Source: Enterovibrio nigricans DSM 22720
GTDB taxonomy: Bacteria; Pseudomonadota; Gammaproteobacteria; Enterobacterales; Vibrionaceae
DNA length: 64,000 bases
Reading direction: 5' to 3'
Assembly (NCBI RefSeq): GCF_900167155.1
Contig: NZ_FUXU01000001.1
Coordinates: 1 to 64,000 of the forward strand
Every line of letters starts with the position of its first letter. Position 1 is the stretch's first letter. The translations under genes and the position numbers were made by a program. Below the pieces are notes generated by a model. That model saw nothing but the letters and a program-made list of their open reading frames with translations, ran no database searches and was not told the DNA's origin. Of this stretch, positions 6,730 to 14,570 are shown one piece after another.

Positions 6730-9177
6730 ATGACAAAAACAAAAAGTCTCGCGAACCATTTTTCCGCTTCCATTTTGTCATTGTTGTTTGGCTTTTTTCT
6801 CTTTGTTATCGCCGCAACATCCATCATGCAATTTGAACGTCTCGAAGCGCAATTGAGAGAAGAGCTTCACGTAGAAGCATTTAATAAGCTTAATCTCATC
6901 AATGTCGAGCTGAACTCGCTCCGCCAAATCGTGACCAGGATGGCGTCTAGCCAACTGTCAATCAATGGTCTTATTGACCTGAGCCACACGTATTTTCATC
7001 ACGCGCTGGATGATATTACGCACTTAACGGCTGTGAGTGACGCCCAAGCCTTCGACTATGCGGGCGAGCCACTGTTCGGGGACTATCACGCGCCACCAGC
7101 GTGGTATAACGCATCGCTCGTCAACGAAACACTGTCAACGGGTCAGGGCACCGTGTTGTTTATAAACGGGGACTTTTTCATTGTTGAGCCCATCATGTAC
7201 TACGGCTCGCTTCAAGGTGGTGTTATCGCAAGCGTCAGTGCTGAAGAGTTGATCAAGCGGGTGTTCGATAACCCTCGCTATTCTTATTCCGTCTCTTTTG
7301 GTAACCACTGGAAATACTCTAACGTCAATAGCCGTTCAGACGGGGTCACACGGACTATGGTGGCACCAGATAACATGCATATTAGCGCGTTTAATACGTC
7401 AATATCGCTGATTGAACCCTATTCCTATCTGCTTAAAGGGATATACCCGTGGCTCATAAGCTTCATTGTGCTTGGCATGATTGGGTTACTGCCCGTTATC
7501 TTCATTGCGCGGCGTATTGGATTAAAAATGGCTAGGCCCATAACCACGCTTGCTCACAACGTTTCAGAGGGTAACTATCCAATCATCTCCACCTCAAACG
7601 CCAATGAAATGGAAGAGCTAACGATGGCGTTTAATCTCGCGCATGGCCAAATCGTTGACGCAAATAAAACCCGAGTTGAAACAGAGCGATTATCCGGGGA
7701 GAGCCGTCTGCTAGCCATTGTCGATACTGTCGCCGACGGCATCATTACCATAACCAAGCAAGGGCACATAGCGACATTTAACCCTGCAGCAGAGGCCCTA
7801 TTTGGCTACAAAAGGCATGAGGTCATTGGAAAGAAGGTCAACATTCTAATGACCGAAAGCGATTCTGATTCACACGATAACTATCTGAGCAATTACCTTG
7901 GTGGCAGGCCCGCTCAAATCATAGGCGTTGGGCGCGAGGTGATTGCCAAACGCAGTGATGGCAGCACCTTCCCCGCCGACCTCTCCATCAGTGAAATGCA
8001 TGTTGCTGGTGAAAGGATGTTCACTGGCATCATTCGAGACATTACCCAGCGCAAAAAAGATCAACAGCTTAAACGCGAATTCATCGCGACAGTCAGCCAT
8101 GAACTGAGAACACCACTTACCTCTATTCGAGGCGCATTGGGGCTGATTATTGGAAAATTTGACGGGCAGTTTCCCGCGCAAGGTAAAAAAATGCTGACCA
8201 TGGCACTTCGTAATTGCGAACGGCTCACATTGTTAATTAATGACATTTTGGACATTGAAAAGCTGCAGTCCGAACAGATGTCATTGAACCTTACAGAAAC
8301 AAATTTAAATTCCATCATTCGACGTTCAATTGAAGACAACGAGGGCTACGCCAAGCATCACGAGGTCACGCTTTGCTATTTACCTGGACCTACAGGCGCC
8401 TTTGTAAATGCAGATCCTGGACGCCTTCAACAGGTGATGGCAAACCTTTTATCAAATGCCATCAAGTACTCCGAAAAAGGCGAGAATGTGACGATTTCTC
8501 TGCGGCGGCAAAACGATTTTTATCGTGTCGATGTCTGCGATAACGGGACTGGAATTCCAACCGAATTTCACGATCGAATCTTCGAGCGTTTCTCTCAAGC
8601 AGATAGCTCAGATACTCGTAAGCGAGGCGGAACAGGGTTGGGCCTTGCGATATCCCGAACCATCATAGAAAACCATCGTGGCGAGATTAATTTTTTCTCT
8701 ACAGTGGGCCAAGGCAGTACTTTCTTCTTCACATTGCCGGTGTACGCGGCTGAGACCGCAACTCTTCCAACAAACATTCCTGTGGTTCAGTCTGAGGATA
8801 AAAAACCGTCAGAACGTTATCAGGCATTGTATATCGATGCTGACAACGCCCTGTTTCACGACATCAACAAGGCGTTGTCTGGCTTTTGCAATATGGTGTA
8901 TGCCCCATCAATAGAAGCGGCCAAGGCCGCATTAAGCAATCAGACGTTCGACCTGATCATGATGGATTGGCAACTCAACGGACAGGACATTCCCGCGTTT
9001 CTGTATGAGGATAGGGTTTCGCAAACCAATATCATTCTTCTTAGTAACGACCCCCCTGATTTTTTCCTTCCCGAACACATTTCCACTATGCATCAAAAGT
9101 CTCAACTGAACATCAATGCGCTTAAATCAGAAGTGCGTCTTATACTTAAGAACAGAAACATACGAGAGGCGATGTAA
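6730..9177 (+). CDS. Hybrid sensor histidine kinase with FixL-like PAS domain and C-terminal receiver
   Basis: 815 residues: TM1 about 12-32, a periplasmic sensor region to about 238, TM2 about 240-261, HAMP about 262-315, PAS about 325-440, HisKA with SHELRTPL (His457), HATPase with NLLSNAIKYSEKG, DNGTGI and GGTGLGLAI, then a divergent receiver about 695-810 with candidate acids D703/D705, D746 and K790. The PAS closely resembles FixL: it has HDNYL (His382) and IIGVGRE (Arg402), 20 residues apart like the haem His200 and Arg220 of Bradyrhizobium FixL. This suggests, but does not prove, haem and oxygen sensing. The start follows the fused binding protein by 5 bases with AAGGA, and the stop overlaps the next start (TAATG). 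The kinase could combine a periplasmic ligand signal with a cytoplasmic redox or oxygen signal. Confidence 0.9.
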   Translation: MTKTKSLANHFSASILSLLFGFFLFVIAATSIMQFERLEAQLREELHVEAFNKLNLINVELNSLRQIVTRMASSQLSINGLIDLSHTYFHHALDDITHLTAVSDAQAFDYAGEPLFGDYHAPPAWYNASLVNETLSTGQGTVLFINGDFFIVEPIMYYGSLQGGVIASVSAEELIKRVFDNPRYSYSVSFGNHWKYSNVNSRSDGVTRTMVAPDNMHISAFNTSISLIEPYSYLLKGIYPWLISFIVLGMIGLLPVIFIARRIGLKMARPITTLAHNVSEGNYPIISTSNANEMEELTMAFNLAHGQIVDANKTRVETERLSGESRLLAIVDTVADGIITITKQGHIATFNPAAEALFGYKRHEVIGKKVNILMTESDSDSHDNYLSNYLGGRPAQIIGVGREVIAKRSDGSTFPADLSISEMHVAGERMFTGIIRDITQRKKDQQLKREFIATVSHELRTPLTSIRGALGLIIGKFDGQFPAQGKKMLTMALRNCERLTLLINDILDIEKLQSEQMSLNLTETNLNSIIRRSIEDNEGYAKHHEVTLCYLPGPTGAFVNADPGRLQQVMANLLSNAIKYSEKGENVTISLRRQNDFYRVDVCDNGTGIPTEFHDRIFERFSQADSSDTRKRGGTGLGLAISRTIIENHRGEINFFSTVGQGSTFFFTLPVYAAETATLPTNIPVVQSEDKKPSERYQALYIDADNALFHDINKALSGFCNMVYAPSIEAAKAALSNQTFDLIMMDWQLNGQDIPAFLYEDRVSQTNIILLSNDPPDFFLPEHISTMHQKSQLNINALKSEVRLILKNRNIREAM

Positions 9178-9554
9178 TGGGAAAGCCAATTACCGTGCTT
9201 TACGTTGAAGATGACGAAGACATTCGTGCCATTGCCGAAATGGCGCTGGAAGACGATAACTTCTTCCTCATGAGTTGCTCATCGGGGGAAGAGGCATTGG
9301 AAAAAGCAGCACTGTCTGATCCCGACTTGCTGTTATTGGACGTCATGATGCCGGGAATGGATGGTCCCACAACATTAAATCACTTACGTCAGATACCGCA
9401 TATTACGTCGACGCCTGTGATTTTCATGACAGCAAAAGTTCAGCCAACGGAAGTCAAAGCCTATTTGGAATGCGGCGCACTCGGTGTGATAAGCAAGCCG
9501 TTTGACCCTATGGGTTTAGCCGACGAGATTAAAACCATATTGAAAAAGGCGTAG
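9177..9554 (+). CDS. CheY-like single-domain response regulator
   Basis: 125 residues, one complete receiver domain and no output domain. The acidic pocket is VEDDED near the start, the phospho-acceptor Asp55 lies in LLLLDVMMPGMDG, the switch Thr in FMTAK, and the Lys in SKPFDP. Its ATG overlaps the kinase stop by one base, so the two are translationally coupled. With kinase His457 and the Hpt domain of the next protein, it could be the middle carrier of a phosphorelay (His to Asp to His to Asp). That order is inferred. Confidence 0.92.
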   Translation: MGKPITVLYVEDDEDIRAIAEMALEDDNFFLMSCSSGEEALEKAALSDPDLLLLDVMMPGMDGPTTLNHLRQIPHITSTPVIFMTAKVQPTEVKAYLECGALGVISKPFDPMGLADEIKTILKKA

Positions 9555-9557
9555 TTT

Positions 9558-11219
9558 ATGAAGCCATCTCAAATTCAAAAGTTCCAAGAGCAACAACGCA
9601 GATTTTCAGACGGTGTCGGTAAACGTATCCAAAAGCTGAGTCTGTTATGGGACGCCATTCAACGCGCACCTGATGTTCAACTCATTGAGCTCGAAGACAT
9701 GATCCTTGAGGCGCATAAACTTGCCGGCACAGCAACAACACTAGGGTTTATTGATTTAGGAGAACGCGGTCGAGACATCGAGATCCTGTTGCGCCCTTTT
9801 TTGGAGGAAAAGCAACTTCCAAAAGGTGATGAGATTATCGACGAGATAGTCAATAGCTTAGCAAGCGTCGCAACGATTGAACCCAAACGCCCTGAAGACA
9901 TGACCTACGGCGAGGTCACGCTGCTACACGAAGAGGGCCGCTCAAAGCAACTGGTGTATGTCGCTGCTGATAATCTCGACGAAACCAAAGAAATGGTCGA
10001 ACAGCTTGAGTTCATTGACTATGAGGTGCTGTCCTTCGACACCCCTGACGCGTTGAAAGACGCGCTGAATAAAGAATCGCCTTCTGTGATGATTGTCGAT
10101 ATCAATACGTTCGATTTGTTAGACCAGATCTCAACATTCTGGCGTAAAGAAAGTGGCGTTCCTCTCATTATGCTCTGTGCCAGCGAATGCTGGGAAAGTC
10201 GCTTGCACGCGGCACGTGCTGGCGCATATGCCTTTTTCCAAAAGCCGGTAGAGCATGACGATATCCTTGGGGTATTCGATAACCTTTGGGAGAACAACAA
10301 CGCGCAGTACCGCGTCCTGATTGTCGAAGATGAGCGCATGCTCGCCGAACATTACTCAGTCATCCTTCAAGGGGCAGGCATGAAAACTGCCATGCTTGAT
10401 GATACGGAACATCTACTTGACGAGCTGGGTGAATTCCATCCAGATTTAGTCTTGATGGATCTGTACATGCCCAACTATTCCGGCGTAGAAGCTGCTAGTG
10501 TGATTCGTCAGCACAATGCTCACACGAATCTCCCAATCGTGTATTTGTCCGGTGAAACCGATTTGAAGATGCAGATGCAGGCTTTGCAAGTAGGCGCCGA
10601 TGATTTCCTGACCAAGCCCATCAACGACTTGCATTTGACGCAGGCCGTTTCGATTCGCGCTAAACGCTTCAGACAACTCAGCGCCCTGATGGACAGAGAC
10701 AGCCTGACAGGCTTGCTCAATCACTCTAATTTCAAGGTAGAACTGGATAGAGAGCTCTCTCGCGCCAAGCGCCATGACTCTCAGGTGAGCTTTGTGATGA
10801 TTGACATCGACCACTTCAAATCAGTCAATGACAAGTACGGCCACCCAGTGGGTGATAAAGTCATTAAAGGTGTTGCCCGCTTGCTGAACTACCGCTTCCG
10901 AAAAACCGATACAGCGGCGCGTTATGGCGGTGAGGAATTTGCGTTAATTCTGCCTGACACTCCCGCTGACATTGCGCTTAGACTCATTGACGAATTCCGC
11001 CTGACGTTCTCTAAAACGCCTTTTTCTAATGGGCCTGAGACGTTTTACGCAACATTAAGTGCCGGTGTTGCAACCTTCCCAGAGTTTCAATCTATCGAGT
11101 CCATCATTGAAGCGGCTGACTCGTCCCTTTATCTGGCTAAAGAAAAAGGGAGGAACCGGGTCGTTACCCATGTCGAGCTGGACTTCAATATCGACGGAGA
11201 ACAAAAGAACTCTGCGTGA
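9558..11219 (+). CDS. Hpt-REC-REC-GGDEF diguanylate cyclase response regulator
   Basis: 553 residues. The N-terminal histidine phosphotransfer-like region has LEAHKLAGTATTLGF with His53. A first receiver (about 131-245) keeps Asp181 and FFQKP but lacks the usual acidic pair. A second, complete receiver (about 251-370) has VEDE, Asp301 in LMDLYMP, LSGE and TKP. The GGDEF domain (about 378-540) has an active GGEEF at 457-461, with an RxxD inhibitory site (R448-D451) five residues upstream. The protein should therefore make cyclic di-GMP, be switched on by phosphorylation and be subject to product inhibition. It starts 3 bases after the CheY-like gene and ends the operon. Confidence 0.92.
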   Translation: MKPSQIQKFQEQQRRFSDGVGKRIQKLSLLWDAIQRAPDVQLIELEDMILEAHKLAGTATTLGFIDLGERGRDIEILLRPFLEEKQLPKGDEIIDEIVNSLASVATIEPKRPEDMTYGEVTLLHEEGRSKQLVYVAADNLDETKEMVEQLEFIDYEVLSFDTPDALKDALNKESPSVMIVDINTFDLLDQISTFWRKESGVPLIMLCASECWESRLHAARAGAYAFFQKPVEHDDILGVFDNLWENNNAQYRVLIVEDERMLAEHYSVILQGAGMKTAMLDDTEHLLDELGEFHPDLVLMDLYMPNYSGVEAASVIRQHNAHTNLPIVYLSGETDLKMQMQALQVGADDFLTKPINDLHLTQAVSIRAKRFRQLSALMDRDSLTGLLNHSNFKVELDRELSRAKRHDSQVSFVMIDIDHFKSVNDKYGHPVGDKVIKGVARLLNYRFRKTDTAARYGGEEFALILPDTPADIALRLIDEFRLTFSKTPFSNGPETFYATLSAGVATFPEFQSIESIIEAADSSLYLAKEKGRNRVVTHVELDFNIDGEQKNSA

Positions 11220-11353
11220 GGCCTGAGGGTGTGAGGGTTTTGCGAGAAAGTTGATAGAAAATCGCGACGGGATTGCCATGTTTGCCTCCCATGCTAAAGG
11301 CTGATACCTCAAAGCATGGAGCAATACATGAAAAATTACTGCTTGGCGTAACG

Positions 11354-11989
11354 ATGGCGACCGCGTTTTCTGCGGGCGCAGCAACAATCGACGTCAATAT
11401 CACTAACGCAACTGACGGCATTTATTTCACCCCTCTTTTAGTTGCGGCGCACAGCGATGACGTTTATCTCTTTCGTACTGGTGAAGCGGCGTCTGCTGAC
11501 GTTGAAGCCATGGCCGAAGGGGGAGATATCGCGGGCCTAACAGCACTCGCTGAAGGTGAAGGTGCCAGCGTTTCAGCCAACCCAGCGGGTGGTATTCTCA
11601 ACCCCGGCGCCTCGACATCCACAACCCTTCACGCCGAACATGGTGATGTCCTTTCTATCGCGGCAATGCTTCTGCCTTCAAACGATGCTTTTGTTGGTGT
11701 AGACAGCTGGAAAATCCCGAAAAAACGCGGCAAATATGTAATCAAAGCCAACGGCTATGATGCAGGCACAGAAGCGAATGATGAACTCACTGGTAGCGTT
11801 CCTACGCCGCCGTTTATCAACTTCGGTACAGGCGGAACGGGCGTAGATGCTGACGTCGCTAACGATGTGGTGCACATCCATCCCGGGAACCTAGGTGATA
11901 CCGACACAGACGGTGGCATCAGCGACTTTGACAGCACCAAACATCGTTGGTTAAACCCTGTTGCCATCATCACTGTGACAGTACGTTAA
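11354..11989 (+). CDS. Spondin-domain secreted protein, start region apparently frameshifted
   Basis: A spondin_N-type protein: VNITNATDGIYFTPLLVAAH, a long beta-rich middle, YDAGTEANDE and a closing RWLNPVAIITVTV. The expected start is the ATG at 11328 after a GGAG site, but that frame stops after seven codons. The sequence reads ATG plus five As; a sixth A would give MKKLLLGVTMATAFSAGAA, a good signal peptide, joined to the long frame. So one base seems lost in the A-run, by mutation or sequencing error. As written, the nearest in-frame ATG is 11354, which leaves almost no signal peptide. Spondin domains are known from extracellular-matrix proteins; their bacterial role is unclear. It is followed by a second spondin gene 13 bases on. 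Confidence 0.7.
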   Translation: MATAFSAGAATIDVNITNATDGIYFTPLLVAAHSDDVYLFRTGEAASADVEAMAEGGDIAGLTALAEGEGASVSANPAGGILNPGASTSTTLHAEHGDVLSIAAMLLPSNDAFVGVDSWKIPKKRGKYVIKANGYDAGTEANDELTGSVPTPPFINFGTGGTGVDADVANDVVHIHPGNLGDTDTDGGISDFDSTKHRWLNPVAIITVTVR

Positions 11990-12002
11990 GGGAGGTAGCA
12001 CC

Positions 12003-12665
12003 ATGTTTCGCTTATCTCTCGTGGGGTTAACGGCGTTATTTTTAGTCGGTTGCCCCTTCCAAAAAGAATACACAGTCACGGTTGAAAATCTCACCGCGGC
12101 ACAACCTATGTCGCCCATCACTCTGCTCACTCACAGAAAGAACTTTGATCTTTTTGACGTCGGCCAACCTGTGTCAGTGGCATTGGAAAAACTCGCAGAA
12201 GGTGGCGACAACAGTGACGTACTGAATTATCGCCACAATCGTCGCGTCGAGAATACATTATCAGGCGCAGCACCATTGTTGCCTGGCACCTCGGAGAGCT
12301 TTACGGTTTACGTCAACCACCGTAAAACCCGCTTTCTGTCCTTTGCATCTATGCTGGTGAACACCAACGATGCATTGGTTGCGGAAGCAGATATTCGCAT
12401 CAATAAACTCCGCCCAGGCCAAAGCATCACCGTCACCGTACCAGTGTGGGATGCTGGAACGGAAGCAAATACCGAATCGGCAAGTACCATTCCAGACCCA
12501 GCTGGCGGAGGGGTTGGCTTCAACGCTGAACGTGATGATGTCAATCGTATTCGCATTCATCCGGGAGTGCTCTCAGCCGATGAAGGCTTGGAAACATCCG
12601 CATTGGAATATCGCCATCGCTTCCTCAACCCCGGAGCAAAAATCACCATTAAACGTGTTTGGTAG
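12003..12665 (+). CDS. Spondin-domain lipoprotein
   Basis: 220 residues. A lipoprotein signal ends LFLVGC (Cys16), followed by a spondin_N-like domain that parallels the preceding protein: TVTVENLTAAQPMSPITLL, SFASMLVNTNDALVAEADI, WDAGTEANTE, RIRIHPG and RFLNPGAKITI. It starts 13 bases after the first spondin gene with a strong GGGAGG site, so the two form an operon, one product soluble and one membrane-anchored. A shared extracytoplasmic role is likely but unknown. No catalytic residues are apparent. Confidence 0.8.
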   Translation: MFRLSLVGLTALFLVGCPFQKEYTVTVENLTAAQPMSPITLLTHRKNFDLFDVGQPVSVALEKLAEGGDNSDVLNYRHNRRVENTLSGAAPLLPGTSESFTVYVNHRKTRFLSFASMLVNTNDALVAEADIRINKLRPGQSITVTVPVWDAGTEANTESASTIPDPAGGGVGFNAERDDVNRIRIHPGVLSADEGLETSALEYRHRFLNPGAKITIKRVW

Positions 12666-12771
12666 GTTTCCTCATTTCAGTGCGTCCATGGTTTCAACGG
12701 GGCGCACTGCCCTCTCTCACCCTTCTGTTATGTTAAGCTAGCATGGAGACTCACGACACGCAGGAGCAAAC

Positions 12772-13611
12772 GTGCTGGAATATATCGAATCCAGAGAAAC
12801 GGTTTTCCGACTACTGGCTTTTTTTTCCCTTTTTGGTGTCATGGCGCTGGCAGAATGGCTATTCCCGAAAAGGCTGCTGACGGTCAAAAAAGCAAAGCGC
12901 TGGTTTAATAATATCTCACTCATGATGCTAAACACGCTGGCGGTTCGCCTCGTGTTTCCGATTGCTGCTGCCGGTTTCGCCGCGTGGTGCGCGTCAAGGG
13001 GAATGGGACTTTTCAACCTAATCTCTGTTCCCATATGGGTAGCCATTATTCTTTCCATCGTCGCGCTCGATGGCATCATTTGGCTTCAACATCGGTTGTT
13101 TCACAAAATCCCGATGCTATGGCGATTACATGCCGTTCATCACGCAGACAAAGATCTCGACGTGACATCTGGCGCACGGTTTCACACCCTTGAAATCCTG
13201 CTCTCAATGGTGATTAAATTTTTTGCCATTGCACTGCTCGGCGCACCTGCCGTAGCGGTGATCCTGTTTGAAGTCATCCTTAGCGGTATGGCACTGTTTA
13301 ATCATAGCAATGTTGCCATTCCCACATCGATTGATCGATGGTTGCGCGTCGTTGTCGTCACACCGGATATGCACCGCATTCATCACTCCGTTCATCGTCA
13401 CGAAAGTGATACGAATTTTGGCTTTAATCTCGCGATTTGGGACCGTTTATTTCACACTTACAAGGACAAACCCGAAGAAGGGCATTATGCGATGGCCATT
13501 GGCATTTCATCACATCGAGAGGACAAACAGGTTGTTTGGTTACCCGGGTTGCTCACCCTTCCGTTTAAACTCTTTCAACGCCCGCCAAACAAAACAAAGC
13601 GCTCACACTAG
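12772..13611 (+). CDS. Fatty acid hydroxylase / sterol desaturase family membrane protein
   Basis: 279 residues starting at GTG with AGGAG eight bases upstream. There are several membrane segments (about 12-30, 45-70, 82-105, 140-175). The di-iron histidine clusters are all present: HRLFH, HAVHH, and HRIHHSVHRHESDTNFG near the C-terminus. The superfamily hydroxylates or desaturates lipids such as sterols, carotenoids and alkylglycerols at the membrane. The substrate cannot be inferred here. It has its own ribosome site and lies 17 bases before yjjX, so the two may be co-transcribed. Confidence 0.88.
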   Translation: MLEYIESRETVFRLLAFFSLFGVMALAEWLFPKRLLTVKKAKRWFNNISLMMLNTLAVRLVFPIAAAGFAAWCASRGMGLFNLISVPIWVAIILSIVALDGIIWLQHRLFHKIPMLWRLHAVHHADKDLDVTSGARFHTLEILLSMVIKFFAIALLGAPAVAVILFEVILSGMALFNHSNVAIPTSIDRWLRVVVVTPDMHRIHHSVHRHESDTNFGFNLAIWDRLFHTYKDKPEEGHYAMAIGISSHREDKQVVWLPGLLTLPFKLFQRPPNKTKRSH

Positions 13612-13628
13612 AAAGGATAATAACAACA

Positions 13629-14171
13629 ATGACTAAAGTGATTGTCACGTCACTCAACCCTGCCAAAATTTCAGCTGTCGAAGCAGCCTTTAAGGAAGTT
13701 TTTCCGGATAACGACATGATATTCGAGGGAATATCCGTTTCCAGTGACGTCGCGGATCAACCCATGACCAGCGAAGAAACACTGGCTGGCGCAAGAAACC
13801 GTATTCGAAATGCAAAGAAAGTGGTGGATGGAAACTTCTACGTCGGTGTCGAAGCCGGCATTGATGGCCACTATACCTTTGCGTGGATGGTGATTGAGTC
13901 TACAGAGCGTGTCGGTGAGTCGCGTTCTGCGTCCGTTCCTTTGCCGCCTCAGGCACTTGAGGCATTGAAAACAGGCAAAGAGCTTGGCGATGTGATGGAC
14001 GACATGTTTAACGAACAAAACGTGAAGCAAAAGGGCGGCGCCATTGGCATGTTAACGGGCCATCTACTCACCCGCAGCTCGGTGTACCATCAGGCTCTGA
14101 TTCTGGCCTTAATCCCGTTTATCAATCCAAGCCTGTTTCCGGTTGAGTCACCGCCGCCACAAGCTTACTAA
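13629..14171 (+). CDS. yjjX: Inosine/xanthosine triphosphatase
   Basis: 180 residues, close to E. coli YjjX. Family features are the N-terminal VTSLNPAKISAVEAAF, EETLAGARNRI, FYVGVEAGID, and the C-terminal GGAIGMLTGHLLTRSSVYHQAL. The enzyme hydrolyses ITP and XTP, removing deaminated purine nucleotides from the pool. It lies tail to tail with trpR, as in the E. coli trpR-yjjX neighbourhood. Confidence 0.92.
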   Translation: MTKVIVTSLNPAKISAVEAAFKEVFPDNDMIFEGISVSSDVADQPMTSEETLAGARNRIRNAKKVVDGNFYVGVEAGIDGHYTFAWMVIESTERVGESRSASVPLPPQALEALKTGKELGDVMDDMFNEQNVKQKGGAIGMLTGHLLTRSSVYHQALILALIPFINPSLFPVESPPPQAY

Positions 14172-14181
14172 CATCAGAAAC

Positions 14182-14211
14182 AAAGAAGGCCAGCTTTCGC
14201 TGGCCTTCTTT
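14182..14211. terminator. Bidirectional terminator between yjjX and trpR
   Basis: A perfect 13-bp stem (AAAGAAGGCCAGC / GCTGGCCTTCTTT) with a TTTC loop. It serves convergent yjjX (plus) and trpR (minus). Confidence 0.9.
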
Positions 14212-14215
14212 GTTG

Positions 14216-14509
14216 TTACTTTTCGAGCAGTTTCATCAGCCACGCTTTTTGATCATCATCCAACTGTTTGATCTCGTTAGATCCGCGTGTGATGGTCGCA
14301 ATACCCACGCCCAGCATTTGGCTGAGTTGGCGTTGGCTAACCTCTCCTTTCAACAACTCATTGACGATATTCACTCGCGCAATAAGTGCGGTTCTTTCAT
14401 CTTGCGTTAGCAGCATTTTTAGAAGTTCTGCTTCTCGCCCTGAATCAATGGCTTTGTGAATCAAATCCAGCACGTCTTGCCAGTCAGAATACTCTGGCGA
14501 ATTTTGCAT
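14216..14509 (-). CDS. trpR: Trp operon repressor
   Basis: About 97 residues from the ATG at 14509, chosen over the upstream ATG at 14542 because GAGG lies five bases before it and MQNSPEYSDW matches Vibrio TrpR starts. The helix-turn-helix is SQRQLSQMLGVGIATITRGSN, trimmed here to its ends: it runs from SQRQLS to TRGSN. LLTQDERTALIARV is the tryptophan-pocket side. TrpR with bound tryptophan represses trp biosynthesis genes and often itself. It lies 61 bases downstream of slt on the same strand, as in E. coli. Confidence 0.93.
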   Translation of the reverse strand: MQNSPEYSDWQDVLDLIHKAIDSGREAELLKMLLTQDERTALIARVNIVNELLKGEVSQRQLSQMLGVGIATITRGSNEIKQLDDDQKAWLMKLLEK

Positions 14510-14570
14510 ACTAACCTCGAACTCGAATTTTCTCTGCCGCATTTTACTCAGAGCACGTCAGCGGCTCAAT

